In this document: in pieces, positions 42,869 through 52,157 of the stretch
Layout: each line of letters begins with the position of its first letter
How positions within the stretch are numbered: the first letter of the stretch is position 1
Assembly: GCA_016286555.1 (NCBI GenBank)
Contig: JAEETA010000007.1
Coordinates: forward strand, 40,783 to 104,782
Origin: Lachnospiraceae bacterium
Lineage (GTDB): Bacteria; Bacillota; Clostridia; Lachnospirales; Lachnospiraceae
Length of the DNA: 64,000 bases
Reading direction: 5' to 3'
The notes under the pieces: generated by a model
What the model saw: only the letters and a program-made list of their open reading frames with translations
What the model was told of the DNA's origin: nothing
Databases searched by the model: none
Translations under genes and position numbers: made by a program

Positions 42869-43687
42869 TTATCCGATGAGGCTCTCGATGGTGGCAAAGA
42901 TCTTGTCGGGGGTCGCGGGCTTTAACATATAGCCCTCGGGCTTTAATGCCATGATCTCCATGATCTTCTGTTTATCATTGACTGCAGTCAGGAACACCAC
43001 CGGGATCTGGGAAAGGATCTCATCCTGCCGGATACTGGCCAGCACATCCTTTCCGGACATTCCGGGCATCTCGTAATCCAGAAAGACCATGGCAGGGAGA
43101 TTGGACTGCATCAGCTGCAGGCCCTTCTCTCCGGAGGGCGCGATCAGCACACGGTAGCGACTCTCCAGCACGCTCTTCATGATACGCAGAAGGGAGGCGT
43201 TGTCGTCAATGATGAGGATGGTACGCTTTCCTGCCATCGGTGTGGGCGCTGCGCCTGCTGCGGCTGCTGCACCGGCGGGTGCGCCTGCTCCGCCTGCGGG
43301 TGCCTGGGGAGCGGGTTCGGGCTCCGGTGTTCCCAGGTAGTTGTTCAGAATGTACCTGGTCTTTCCCCAGTCAAAAGGCAGTTCGATCAGCTCCATCTCC
43401 TTTTCCATCACGGCACACACAGGGCCTCTGTCCTCCTGATGTCCCATGATGACCGCGGGGATATTCTGGTCCGGATCTCCGAAAAAGACTTCCCGATACG
43501 CATCGATGGTCTCCAGATTCATCCACTCGGTGAGTCCCACCAGAAGGGCGGGGCCCAGGATCTTGATCAGGTTCGTGGCATGCGTCGGGGTTTTGGCGAC
43601 CTGAACACTGTATTCTTTCTTCAGTTCTTCAATGGCAAAATTCGCTTCGTCATTGGGCTCACCGACGATCAGGATGATTTTTTTCAT
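42869..43687 (-). CDS. Double-receiver response regulator without output domain
   Basis: 272 residues. A degenerate receiver-like N-terminal half (about 1-118, KKIILIVGEPNDE, no phospho-Asp in the expected place) is joined by an Ala/Pro/Gly-rich linker at about 120-152 to a canonical receiver (ILIIDDNASLLRIM, phospho-Asp in MVFLDYEMPGMSG, FLTA, LKPAT). There is no DNA-binding or enzymatic domain. It starts five bases after the stop of the 1642-residue hybrid kinase and is a likely phospho-acceptor from that kinase's HPt domain. Confidence 0.85.
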   Translation of the reverse strand: MKKIILIVGEPNDEANFAIEELKKEYSVQVAKTPTHATNLIKILGPALLVGLTEWMNLETIDAYREVFFGDPDQNIPAVIMGHQEDRGPVCAVMEKEMELIELPFDWGKTRYILNNYLGTPEPEPAPQAPAGGAGAPAGAAAAAGAAPTPMAGKRTILIIDDNASLLRIMKSVLESRYRVLIAPSGEKGLQLMQSNLPAMVFLDYEMPGMSGKDVLASIRQDEILSQIPVVFLTAVNDKQKIMEIMALKPEGYMLKPATPDKIFATIESLIG

Positions 43688-43692
43688 AGTTT

Positions 43693-46600
43693 TCAGTCCG
43701 CCTTTCCGAGTATTTTTCCGATGATTTCATTCACCGCATCTTCGTTCAATTCCGCTACCGCTGCGGAGAGATCCGGGATCAGGGCATCCGCCTCATCCGT
43801 GAAATGATATCCCTTCATCTTCGCCAGGATCGCATCCGCCGTATCCACATCCATATCCGCCATGGCGGAGGAAAGTGTCGTCAGGAAGGTTTCCAGCATC
43901 CAGTCTTCCGCCTGTTCCTTCTCCACCGCGGCTTCTTCAGCACCGATGTCGAAGACGCCTTTCAGCTTCTCCCTGTAGGACTCCCACTCCTGAATGAAGG
44001 TGGTATGCAGGGCCACAATGCGCTCCAGCTCATGATCTCTCGCCGCAAATTCCAGTACCTTCGCCATACCGCCCAGAGGGAAGATACCCAGGGTATTGGC
44101 GGATCCCTTCATGGCATGTACCTGGATCCGGTACGCATCGTAGGCTTCGTCGCTGCCGGATGCCATCAGATCATCATACTGGGACGATAGCTTTTTGCTC
44201 TGGCTCAGAAGCAGTTCGTAGAAATCGGAAAGTCCGCCCTTCAGCAGGTCCATGGAAGGAAGCCGCAGCCATGCGATCTCCCAGTCCAGACCTTCCACCA
44301 TGGGCAGGTCATTCGGCATGAGATTCCCCGATTCGGAAGGAAGCTCCACGTCGTCCGGCAGCGGGAACTGCTTGTCCGCCGGCAGATAAGTATGGAGTGC
44401 TTCCAGCAGTTTTTCGAACAAAATGGGCTTGGACAGGAATCCGTTGAATCCTTCGTCCAGGTATTTTTCCTTGGCTCCGGCCACGGCGTTTGCCGTCAGC
44501 ACGTAGATGGGGGTCTCCTTATTCAGGGAGTCCACATCCTCCCGGATCCGATGAAAGGCCGCGATACCGTCGATCTCCGGCATCATATGATCCATGAAGA
44601 TCATATCAAACCGCTCGTTTTTCGCAAACTTGATGGACTCGGCACCGCCGTTTGCTTCGATGACCCGGATCTGGGTGATCTTCAGAAGGGAACGGAACAC
44701 CCGCAGATTCATGGTGGAATCGTCCACCACCATGACGGAGCAGTCGGGGGCGATAAATCCATTGTTCAGTTTGACTGTCTCGTCCGTAGACTCGGATACC
44801 CGGGCATTGAAATCGCCGATGGGTTCGGGATCCACGATCTTCTGAACCACGTCAAAGGAGAATTTGGAACCCTTGCCGTATTCACTCTCCACCTTCAGTT
44901 CGGAGTGCATCAGCCGCAGGAGGCTGGTAACGATCCCCAGTCCCAGACCGGTTCCTTCGATGTAATGGTTCTTATGGTTATCAAAACGCTTGTAGGCATC
45001 ATACAGGTGTGGAATGTTTTCCTTCTTGATGCCGATACCGGTATCCTCCACCTCTACGTGGATGGTGGCGTATTCCCCACCGGTTGTGGAGCTGATCCGG
45101 AACCAGACGGTACCTTCCTGGGTGTATTTTACGGCGTTGGTCAGCAGGTTGGTGATACACTGCTTGACGCGGACATCATCTCCGTAGAGCTTGTAGGGGA
45201 TATTGGGATCCACCGTCATCTCCAGGGCCAGATTCTTCGCATCGGCTCTCTGGGCCACCATGTTGTACAGGTCATGGATCAGGGAGGAAACCTCGTATTC
45301 CACTTCCACCAGTTCCATGCTCTCGGACTCGATCTTGGAGAAGTCCAGGATCTCATTCACCAGGGACAGCAGTGTACGACCGGCATTGTAAATGTCGGAA
45401 GCATACTCCTGCACATTTTTCTCCCGGCTCTCACGCAGGATCATCTCATCCATACCCAGGACAGAATTGATGGGGGTCCGGATCTCGTGGGACATCTGGG
45501 CCAGGAATCTGGTCTTGGCACGGTTTGCGCGCTCCGCCTCGTCCTTGGCGATCCGGATCTCCTCGTACTGCTTGTTGATGGTGGAGATGGAACCCAGCTT
45601 TGCCACCGTCCAGGAGATGAAGAAGACAAAGGTCAACAGCACGGAGTACAGGTACATCCTAAAGAACCGCTGCTCGTACAACAGAGGTGCCTTGGTCATA
45701 GAGAATTCCGCGGTGCGCAGGACCTCTCTGGTGAGCTCATCCAGAATCTCCACGGTGACCGTGTAATTCCCGCTTTTGGGATGTGAGAGCACCAGCGCTG
45801 TGTAGTCCAGGTGGGAGGCGTACTCTTCCATCTGCATGGGGCCGTCCAAGCTGATATGCAGATACAGGTTGGACGCGGAATAGTCCAGGATCACGGGACG
45901 GATCTCCAGCTTTTCCACGGAACCGTCGATCTGGAAAACGCCCTTGGAATCGGGCTTTACAGGATCCTGATCCGTCTTGATCTCCTCCAGCAGGATGGGA
46001 GTATCCTCGGAATACTGGTAATGTTCGCTGATATCCAGGGAGTACGGGCCCTCTCTGCCGCAGAAATACAGGGTATTGTCATAGTAGGAATGGTGCGCGT
46101 TCTCCAGGGGCGTGCTCTCCAGTCCGCTGTCGCTGTTGATCAGAATGTAGTGGTATCCGGGTTCGTTGGCCACCAGGTCGTCGCCATTGACGATATGGAT
46201 ACCGACGGAGCTGATGACATAGCATTCCCCGTTATCCATGACACAAATGTCATAATTGTTGGAATAAGGGAACTGATCCAGTCGGTACACATCTTCCCTG
46301 TCATCATAGAAGATGGCGTTACTGGTCAGATAAAAATAGCCGTCTTTGAACTTCCGAATGGCCTTCACGTTCTCGTTGGTCAGGCCGTTGGAAATGTTCA
46401 GGATCTTGTAAATGCCGCCTTTTTCCAGCACTACCACGCCGGAATCTGCCGTGGCCACCAGGACACGTCCGGGGGATCCCTGGGCGATGTGATTGATCTT
46501 GCTCGTGGTCAGGCCTTCCGCAGGTCCCACCACCTGCTCGGCGATGTCGTTCCGGTAAAAGACAGCCCTGTGCTGGGTGCCGGCCACCAGCGTCCCGTCC

Positions 46601-48621
46601 GTCAGAACGGTGGCACAGAGGAAGTACTCACCCTCCTCCAACCCGAATCCCTGCAGGTAGGAAATCTCATCCGCTGCGGAGATTTTGGTAAGCCTGTCCT
46701 CATCCTCAATGCACAGGTACACATCCCCGGCCTCGTTTCCTGCCATGTAGAGGATATGTTTACCGTCAATCTGAGACAGATAGGGCTTGTTCAGCACTTC
46801 TCCGGTGACCCGGTCCAGCACCACCAGACCATCGGTCTTACCGATGAAGAGATATTTCTCGTTGGGATAAATACAGGTATTGTTGTCCAGCTCCAGGTCT
46901 GTCATCCTGCTGTAGTCGCAGAACTGTCCGTTGCCGGATTTGGTCACGCCCTCGGATTCCGATGCCAGCCAGACATTCGCCTGATCATCCATGATGACAT
47001 CGGTGTATCCTGCGCCGCCGTAGCGGGAATGCAGTGCGGAGAGCTCGTAAGTGCTGTTAAACAGGAGCTGGCGGTCGCCTGCGATACAGACGTAATTTCC
47101 CGACACATTACTGTGAATGATCTTCTCGATCCGGTCGTATCCGGAGTAGGAGCCGTGGATCATCTGCTTCAGCTCCCCGTCAGTGAACCGGAACACCAGG
47201 TAATCCGGGGACTTGCAGGTCACCAGGAGTTCATTGTCATCACCCCAGCAGCAGGTATAGAACTTCCCGGCATCGCCGCTGCTCTCCAGGGTCTGTACCA
47301 CCTTCCCACCTTTCAGCAGGAAGAGGACGCCATCCTCCGTCACGCCGGCGATATAGCCGTTCGGGGATGCGCTCATGGATCTGGTGCCGATGAGCTCCTC
47401 GTTTGCGTAGTAAACGCCCACGATGCCTGCACTGGAAATGTTCACCAGATAGGAATCGGTACCCACGTAGATGTTTCCCAGCTTGTCCTGCGTCACCGCA
47501 TAAATGCTGGCAGACAAGGCGCTCCAGGCCATGTCGTAATGGGTCAGGGATCCGGTGACGGGATTATAGGACATGAGTCCGTCATCGTTACTGCCGATCC
47601 AGAGTCTGCCCATGGAATCGCCATACAGAGCGGATACGGATGCGATCTCGTTCTCGGGATTGAAGTATTCAAACCGCTGTCCGTCGTAACGGTAGAGACC
47701 GGAGTCGCCGCCCGCCCAGATATAGCCATCCTTCGTCTGTGCCAGGGCACTGATCTGGGAGGACAGGAGGCCGTCCCGGAAACGGTAATTGATCTCCGTG
47801 CATCTGGCCAGATAGGCGGCGTTTTCCAGCTTCGAAAAAGCGGCCATGGAATGAATCGTCGAGGCATACAGCGCCAGCAGGACCGTTCCCGCCAGGAGCA
47901 TTGCTCCGGTGGCCTTCGCCGCTTTCCCGGATTTCTTTGTTTTCTTTGTTTTTTCTTTCCCGCCTGCAAATTTTTTCCCGGAGGATGACTGCTTTCCGCT
48001 TGCATTCTTCGGACTTTTTTTGCCGCCCAGGAGGGTTTTCCCCCGTTTTACCGTATGCCCGGCACCTACCAGAAGGATGGTACTGACAACCTTGTCAGGA
48101 AAATCCACAAAGAGCTCCGCAATAAAGGCGATCACTATCATCTGACGAAGACCGGTTCTGGTAAGGATCATCTCCACCAGCGCGTCTCCCCAGCTGTTTC
48201 CGGTGTATCCGCCGTAGAGGAACATGTTGACCACAGTACTGATGGCCACGGGCATAAAGGTGGCCCGCATGGTGGCCAGACAGTAATCGTAGGAAGTGCG
48301 GTTGATCTTGCTTAAGGTGCGGCCCACCACGTAACCGATGACCACGGAAACCGGCAGAAACCAGATGGCGGTGTGATCCCAGATGGTCACCACCAGACTC
48401 ATGAGAGCACCGGTCAGGGCTCCCGCGAAGGGTCCCAGGGCGGATGCAACATAAAAACTGCCCAGATTGTCAAACCAGATGGGCAGGTCAAACTGCTTTG
48501 CGATCACGCGGCCTCCGATGTTGACTGCAGCGCAAACAAGGATCATCAATATGTTTTTCCAATTGAGACTAAACTTATCTCTTTCGAAACGCTCGCTGAT
48601 TTTTTCCCTGATTCGCCCCAT
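43693..48621 (-). CDS. Giant hybrid histidine kinase: membrane domain, two-component propeller, kinase, receiver, HPt
   Basis: 1642 residues. Residues 1-175 form a membrane domain of about five segments with a pattern like ECF transporter S components (FYVASALGPFAGALTGALMS). A Lys/Ser-rich cytoplasmic linker (about 180-240) and a further membrane segment lead to an outer beta-propeller region (about 265-900) with two-component-propeller repeats such as DGYIWAGGDSGLYRYDG and GRLWIGSNDDGLMSY, followed by a Y_Y_Y-like domain and a last membrane segment near 1000. Then HisKA QMSHEIRTPIN (near 1043), NLLTNAVKYT, DTGIGI, GTGLGLG, a receiver (phospho-Asp in IFMDHMMPEIDG) and an HPt with HAMKGSA near 1503. 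Propeller kinases of this kind usually sense glycans; the ligand here is unknown. Confidence 0.9.
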   Translation of the reverse strand: MGRIREKISERFERDKFSLNWKNILMILVCAAVNIGGRVIAKQFDLPIWFDNLGSFYVASALGPFAGALTGALMSLVVTIWDHTAIWFLPVSVVIGYVVGRTLSKINRTSYDYCLATMRATFMPVAISTVVNMFLYGGYTGNSWGDALVEMILTRTGLRQMIVIAFIAELFVDFPDKVVSTILLVGAGHTVKRGKTLLGGKKSPKNASGKQSSSGKKFAGGKEKTKKTKKSGKAAKATGAMLLAGTVLLALYASTIHSMAAFSKLENAAYLARCTEINYRFRDGLLSSQISALAQTKDGYIWAGGDSGLYRYDGQRFEYFNPENEIASVSALYGDSMGRLWIGSNDDGLMSYNPVTGSLTHYDMAWSALSASIYAVTQDKLGNIYVGTDSYLVNISSAGIVGVYYANEELIGTRSMSASPNGYIAGVTEDGVLFLLKGGKVVQTLESSGDAGKFYTCCWGDDNELLVTCKSPDYLVFRFTDGELKQMIHGSYSGYDRIEKIIHSNVSGNYVCIAGDRQLLFNSTYELSALHSRYGGAGYTDVIMDDQANVWLASESEGVTKSGNGQFCDYSRMTDLELDNNTCIYPNEKYLFIGKTDGLVVLDRVTGEVLNKPYLSQIDGKHILYMAGNEAGDVYLCIEDEDRLTKISAADEISYLQGFGLEEGEYFLCATVLTDGTLVAGTQHRAVFYRNDIAEQVVGPAEGLTTSKINHIAQGSPGRVLVATADSGVVVLEKGGIYKILNISNGLTNENVKAIRKFKDGYFYLTSNAIFYDDREDVYRLDQFPYSNNYDICVMDNGECYVISSVGIHIVNGDDLVANEPGYHYILINSDSGLESTPLENAHHSYYDNTLYFCGREGPYSLDISEHYQYSEDTPILLEEIKTDQDPVKPDSKGVFQIDGSVEKLEIRPVILDYSASNLYLHISLDGPMQMEEYASHLDYTALVLSHPKSGNYTVTVEILDELTREVLRTAEFSMTKAPLLYEQRFFRMYLYSVLLTFVFFISWTVAKLGSISTINKQYEEIRIAKDEAERANRAKTRFLAQMSHEIRTPINSVLGMDEMILRESREKNVQEYASDIYNAGRTLLSLVNEILDFSKIESESMELVEVEYEVSSLIHDLYNMVAQRADAKNLALEMTVDPNIPYKLYGDDVRVKQCITNLLTNAVKYTQEGTVWFRISSTTGGEYATIHVEVEDTGIGIKKENIPHLYDAYKRFDNHKNHYIEGTGLGLGIVTSLLRLMHSELKVESEYGKGSKFSFDVVQKIVDPEPIGDFNARVSESTDETVKLNNGFIAPDCSVMVVDDSTMNLRVFRSLLKITQIRVIEANGGAESIKFAKNERFDMIFMDHMMPEIDGIAAFHRIREDVDSLNKETPIYVLTANAVAGAKEKYLDEGFNGFLSKPILFEKLLEALHTYLPADKQFPLPDDVELPSESGNLMPNDLPMVEGLDWEIAWLRLPSMDLLKGGLSDFYELLLSQSKKLSSQYDDLMASGSDEAYDAYRIQVHAMKGSANTLGIFPLGGMAKVLEFAARDHELERIVALHTTFIQEWESYREKLKGVFDIGAEEAAVEKEQAEDWMLETFLTTLSSAMADMDVDTADAILAKMKGYHFTDEADALIPDLSAAVAELNEDAVNEIIGKILGKAD

Positions 48622-48639
48622 GCAGTCTCCTCTGTCGCG

Positions 48640-49992
48640 TTAGATGGTAAAGGTTTTGATCATATTTTCCCTGATACGGAAGGTAACATGATCCGCTTTT
48701 CTGGTAAGAGAAGATGTAATATTGTCGATCTGGACAACACTGTTGGGATATGCGGTGCCAAATACCGTGATGAAGGTGTCCTTGGCCTGGGAAAGAGTTT
48801 CCCGCATCTCCGTGATCTTGGCAGCCACTTCCACTTTAAAGTCCACGGTTTTGCACAGTTCGGCTACCATATCGTCGTAATCGGGTGCGTCAAACTCCGT
48901 ATGCACCCGCTCCTCATAGACCTGAATCTTGGTCTCCAGCTCCTCTTTCATATTCTGCAGCTCGGAGAGTCTGGAGAAAAAGCCCGTATCCACACCCACA
49001 TGAACCCAGGTGGGCACATCGGCATCATTCCCCAGATTGTTGGTTTTCACAAAGGTAAAGCTTCTGGTACGGCCGCCGATGATGCAGGCTTTTCTGCCCT
49101 CCACCACCACGCCGGCTCTTCCGGTGACGTCGGAATTCAGCAGATAATTGCACTTTATCTGTCCCTTGGCAAAGACTCTGGCACTCTCAATGAATTTTCC
49201 CACCACGTCGCCTTCACAGGTGATGTGGCAATCATTTCCGCCCACCACGCCGGAGCGCAGCAGGATTCCTTTCTCCGAGGACAGATCGGCGCCCTCCACA
49301 ATGCCGTTTACCGTCAGGGTTCCGCCCACCTTCACGGACATGCCGGATCTCACGGCGCCCTTGATGACCACGTCTCCCCTGTAATCGATGTTGCCGGTGG
49401 TCAGATCTACATCGCCCTGAATCTCCAGCACATTGCTGATCTCGATCCTGCCGTTTTTGTACTCGATCTTACCCTCGATGTTGGAAAAATATTCCATCCC
49501 GTCTTCGGACATGCGCAGGTTCGCACCCTTGATGGGCGGCAGATCTCTGCCCTTTTTCGGCATCAGGATCTGTCCCGTGACGGAATACCCTGCGGTACCG
49601 CCGGTAAATTTGTGATAAACGCAGACCTTCTGATCCTTCTGCACGGTCTCGTAGATACACACGTCCTTGTAATCCACGGAGCCGTCCTCGTTCTGCTTGG
49701 GATGCGCCACCACATTGGTGTTGAACAGGAATTCAAAATAGCCGTCCTTCCCGTCCTCAGGGAGCTTTCCCTTGGCCACAACGGTGGGAACGCCGTATTT
49801 TTCCTCCAGGAGCATGGCGATCAGGGCATCATCATCCACGCCGTGCTTCACATTGGCGTTCCGCAGGATGTCCTTCAGTTCCGAAAGATCGTAGGGCATA
49901 TCCTCCGTGCGCCTCTGGAGGGTCAGATAGGCCGTCATCCCCTCATCATCGTATGCAATGATATTTCCGTATTGATCCGTCAATCTCTGCAT
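48640..49992 (-). CDS. FapA family protein (DUF342)
   Basis: 450 residues, start at MQRLTDQYG with AGAGG seven bases upstream. The FapA core is recognisable: VHGVDDDA-like KHGVDDDALIAMLLEEKYG, then right-handed beta-helix-like repeats (EISNVLEIQGDVDLTTGNID, GDVVIKGAVRSGMSVKVGGT, VEGADLSSEKGILLRSGVVG) and a C-terminal coiled coil. FapA/DUF342 proteins are polymer-like cytoplasmic proteins whose exact function is unclear, often next to chemotaxis or flagellar genes. It sits between the OmpA-like gene and the giant kinase. Confidence 0.85.
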   Translation of the reverse strand: MQRLTDQYGNIIAYDDEGMTAYLTLQRRTEDMPYDLSELKDILRNANVKHGVDDDALIAMLLEEKYGVPTVVAKGKLPEDGKDGYFEFLFNTNVVAHPKQNEDGSVDYKDVCIYETVQKDQKVCVYHKFTGGTAGYSVTGQILMPKKGRDLPPIKGANLRMSEDGMEYFSNIEGKIEYKNGRIEISNVLEIQGDVDLTTGNIDYRGDVVIKGAVRSGMSVKVGGTLTVNGIVEGADLSSEKGILLRSGVVGGNDCHITCEGDVVGKFIESARVFAKGQIKCNYLLNSDVTGRAGVVVEGRKACIIGGRTRSFTFVKTNNLGNDADVPTWVHVGVDTGFFSRLSELQNMKEELETKIQVYEERVHTEFDAPDYDDMVAELCKTVDFKVEVAAKITEMRETLSQAKDTFITVFGTAYPNSVVQIDNITSSLTRKADHVTFRIRENMIKTFTI

Positions 49993-50015
49993 ATGGTAAC
50001 CTCTTTGAAATGCTA

Positions 50016-50978
50016 TCAGTCGTTCAGCACATCCTCGATCCGTGCCATCATTTCCTCTTCCTTCAGGCGGAACTTGATCTCCACGCGTCTGCACGCGTCC
50101 ATGTCGATCTCGGTGGTGTCATTCCCAAAGCTGTCTTTCACATAGACGGGAGAGCTGTAGGATTTTCCGTTGACCGTCAGGAGCTTCTGCAGTTTCTCGA
50201 TCTGGTCGGCATTGAGGCCGTTTTTTTCATTCAGGCAGAAATCCGCCACGGCCTTGGCGCGCTCATAGGAAAGATCCTGGTTGTATGCGTAGGAGCCGTT
50301 GGTGTCGGTGTGTCCCTCGATGATGATCTCGGAGATCTCATTCCGGTAACGGTCCTGAAGCAGCACCGTCAGGTACTTGGGGATCACCTCCGAAAGCTCC
50401 GTCTTGCTGGCTTTCGTCAGCTCCGTGCTGTCAAATCCGAAGAGCACATCCGAGGAGAAGGTGATGGATCCCGTCTGGGCGTTGACTTCCATTTTGGAAT
50501 TCTGGAAGGCGCTCTGAAGCTCTCCGATGAGATCCGTCCGAATGCCCACGATGGCCTGGAGTTCGCTCTTGGTGGAAGCCAGCTCGGACTGGGTGTCCGC
50601 GATCTGGAGATAGGCGCTGTTTAAGGCGTTCTGGGTCTCCGCGATCTTCTGATAAGCTTCCTTCAGCTGCTCGTCCGTCAGGGCTGCCTGATCATAAGCC
50701 TGCTGAAGCTCCAGGATGGAGTTTGCCAGGTCCTCATTGTATTGTTCGATCTGGGCTCTGGAATTCTCCAGTTCCAACCGCGCATTTTCCAGCTGTTCCT
50801 GCGAGTTCTGCAACTGGAGGCGGGTATTGTCCAGATCCGTTGTTTTCCGTTTGTAGATCGCCAGCGTAATGGCAATGATGATGATGAAGATCAGAAGAAG
50901 GGCTGCCATCATGTCGGAGTACGACTGCCAGAAGCTGTGATCCTGAAACGCTTCCCTTGCCCTTTTTCTAGTTTTCAT
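50016..50978 (-). CDS. OmpA/MotB-like protein with long coiled coil
   Basis: 320 residues. A single N-terminal membrane segment preceded by WQSYSDMMAALLLIFIIII has the Asp in the place of the MotB proton-binding Asp. A coiled coil (about 40-140) follows, then an OmpA peptidoglycan-binding domain (FGFDSTELTKASKTEL, IIIEGHTDTNGSYAYNQDLS, RRVEIKF). Its start overlaps the stop of the MotA/ExbB-like gene, so the two make one proton-driven stator-like unit. The architecture is also that of ZorB, but the long coiled coil and the neighbours do not decide between the two. Confidence 0.88.
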   Translation of the reverse strand: MKTRKRAREAFQDHSFWQSYSDMMAALLLIFIIIIAITLAIYKRKTTDLDNTRLQLQNSQEQLENARLELENSRAQIEQYNEDLANSILELQQAYDQAALTDEQLKEAYQKIAETQNALNSAYLQIADTQSELASTKSELQAIVGIRTDLIGELQSAFQNSKMEVNAQTGSITFSSDVLFGFDSTELTKASKTELSEVIPKYLTVLLQDRYRNEISEIIIEGHTDTNGSYAYNQDLSYERAKAVADFCLNEKNGLNADQIEKLQKLLTVNGKSYSSPVYVKDSFGNDTTEIDMDACRRVEIKFRLKEEEMMARIEDVLND

Positions 50979-52119
50979 ACAGTTTCCTCATCTGTCCGAA
51001 GGTGTACAGTTGATTTCCGATGTCCTCACAGGTCCGGTCCAGCCGTTCTCTCTGGTCCCCGATCTCTCTGGAAAGAGCTGCCTGCTCTTCCTGCACCTGT
51101 GTCATGGTCTCCTGGAGTCTCTGATTAGCCGCCAGCAGTTCATTGATGGCAGCGGTAAGGATCCGGTTGTTCTCGTTTACGCTCTCCTGGGAAACAGTGA
51201 CATCAGACAATGCCTGGGAAAGTCTTGCGAAGGAATCCCTGCTTCCGGTGGTCATCTGATCCAGGAAACGGTCCACGATCACCTCCAGAGCTTTGGTCTG
51301 GTCTGCGGAAGTGCCCTTTTGCAGATCCAGAAGTTCCTTCAGTGCGGTGGCCATATTGGCCTGATAGATCAGCATGGCTGCGGCATCCGCGTCGGAATCC
51401 GTCACGGAAGGCTGCGCATACTGACGGAAGGTCTCGATGAAGCTCTCGACCTTTTCATAAGCGTCCGCCATAATGCTGCGGTAGCACAGATTGAATAACA
51501 GGGAGAAAAAGATACCGTATACGGAGGTGTGGAATGCAACCTTCATACCGGAAAGAAGGGGCCCTACATTATCGGAGATGGTAAAAATGTCGTTCCCCTG
51601 GAAGGAACCGAGTCCGATGGCAAGGCCGAGGAAGGTCCCTAAGATACCGAGACCGGTCATGGCTCCGGAGATGCCGGAGTTGAAATAGTTCATGCCGACG
51701 CGATCAATGAGATCCTCATTGATGAAGTCCTCGATGTCCGCCTTGGATGAATACCCTGCTCTGGTCTTGTATTTTTCCAGGCGCACGCAATAGCGGTACA
51801 GAGCTCTGCGGAGCTCGGTACCCGAGAACATCTCTGCGTAATTGCTGCTGTCCACCACCGTAGACTGGTTTCCCTTCTCCTTATAGCCGCGGATCATGGC
51901 GGAGCGGGCAGTATCCAGTTCCCTTGTGGTGTGATTGATCCTTGCAAAACTGACGGAAGATACGGTAAGGAGGATCCCGATGATCAGCAAAAAGGCCAGG
52001 TTGATGATCAGGTTCACGGGGGAAACAATCTGTCCCGTAAACACACCGTTGATCGCCAGAATGACAAAGATCGTGGCTGCATAGGCCACAAAGAGCAGAT
52101 AATACAGTTTGTTTTTCAT
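50968..52119 (-). CDS. MotA/TolQ/ExbB-like proton channel protein
   Basis: 383 residues. Membrane segments at about 7-26, 33-53, 150-175 and 190-215. The conserved core reads GMTGLGILGTFLGLAIGL-like (GAMTGLGILGTFLGLAIGLG), LLSGMKVAFHTSVYGIFFSL, matching the MotA/TolQ/ExbB signature. A C-terminal coiled coil of about 130 residues (ITAAINELLAANQRLQETM) is longer than in MotA. It should form a channel with the OmpA-like partner that uses ion flow to do work at the cell wall. GGAGGG precedes the ATG. Confidence 0.88.
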   Translation of the reverse strand: MKNKLYYLLFVAYAATIFVILAINGVFTGQIVSPVNLIINLAFLLIIGILLTVSSVSFARINHTTRELDTARSAMIRGYKEKGNQSTVVDSSNYAEMFSGTELRRALYRYCVRLEKYKTRAGYSSKADIEDFINEDLIDRVGMNYFNSGISGAMTGLGILGTFLGLAIGLGSFQGNDIFTISDNVGPLLSGMKVAFHTSVYGIFFSLLFNLCYRSIMADAYEKVESFIETFRQYAQPSVTDSDADAAAMLIYQANMATALKELLDLQKGTSADQTKALEVIVDRFLDQMTTGSRDSFARLSQALSDVTVSQESVNENNRILTAAINELLAANQRLQETMTQVQEEQAALSREIGDQRERLDRTCEDIGNQLYTFGQMRKLYEN

Positions 52120-52157
52120 CTGTTCCCTCCTGTATCCGTATGAAAATGAAAATGTCC

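Noticed and set aside
45811..47988. 725-residue open frame on the plus strand
   Set aside because: It runs exactly opposite the giant hybrid kinase and reads as His/Gly/Val-rich low-meaning protein; typical shadow of GC-rich coding.
50016..52119. Zorya defence system (ZorA/ZorB)
   Set aside because: The two genes resemble ZorAB but no ZorC, ZorD or ZorE lies nearby; the neighbours are signalling and FapA genes, so calling it Zorya is not supported.
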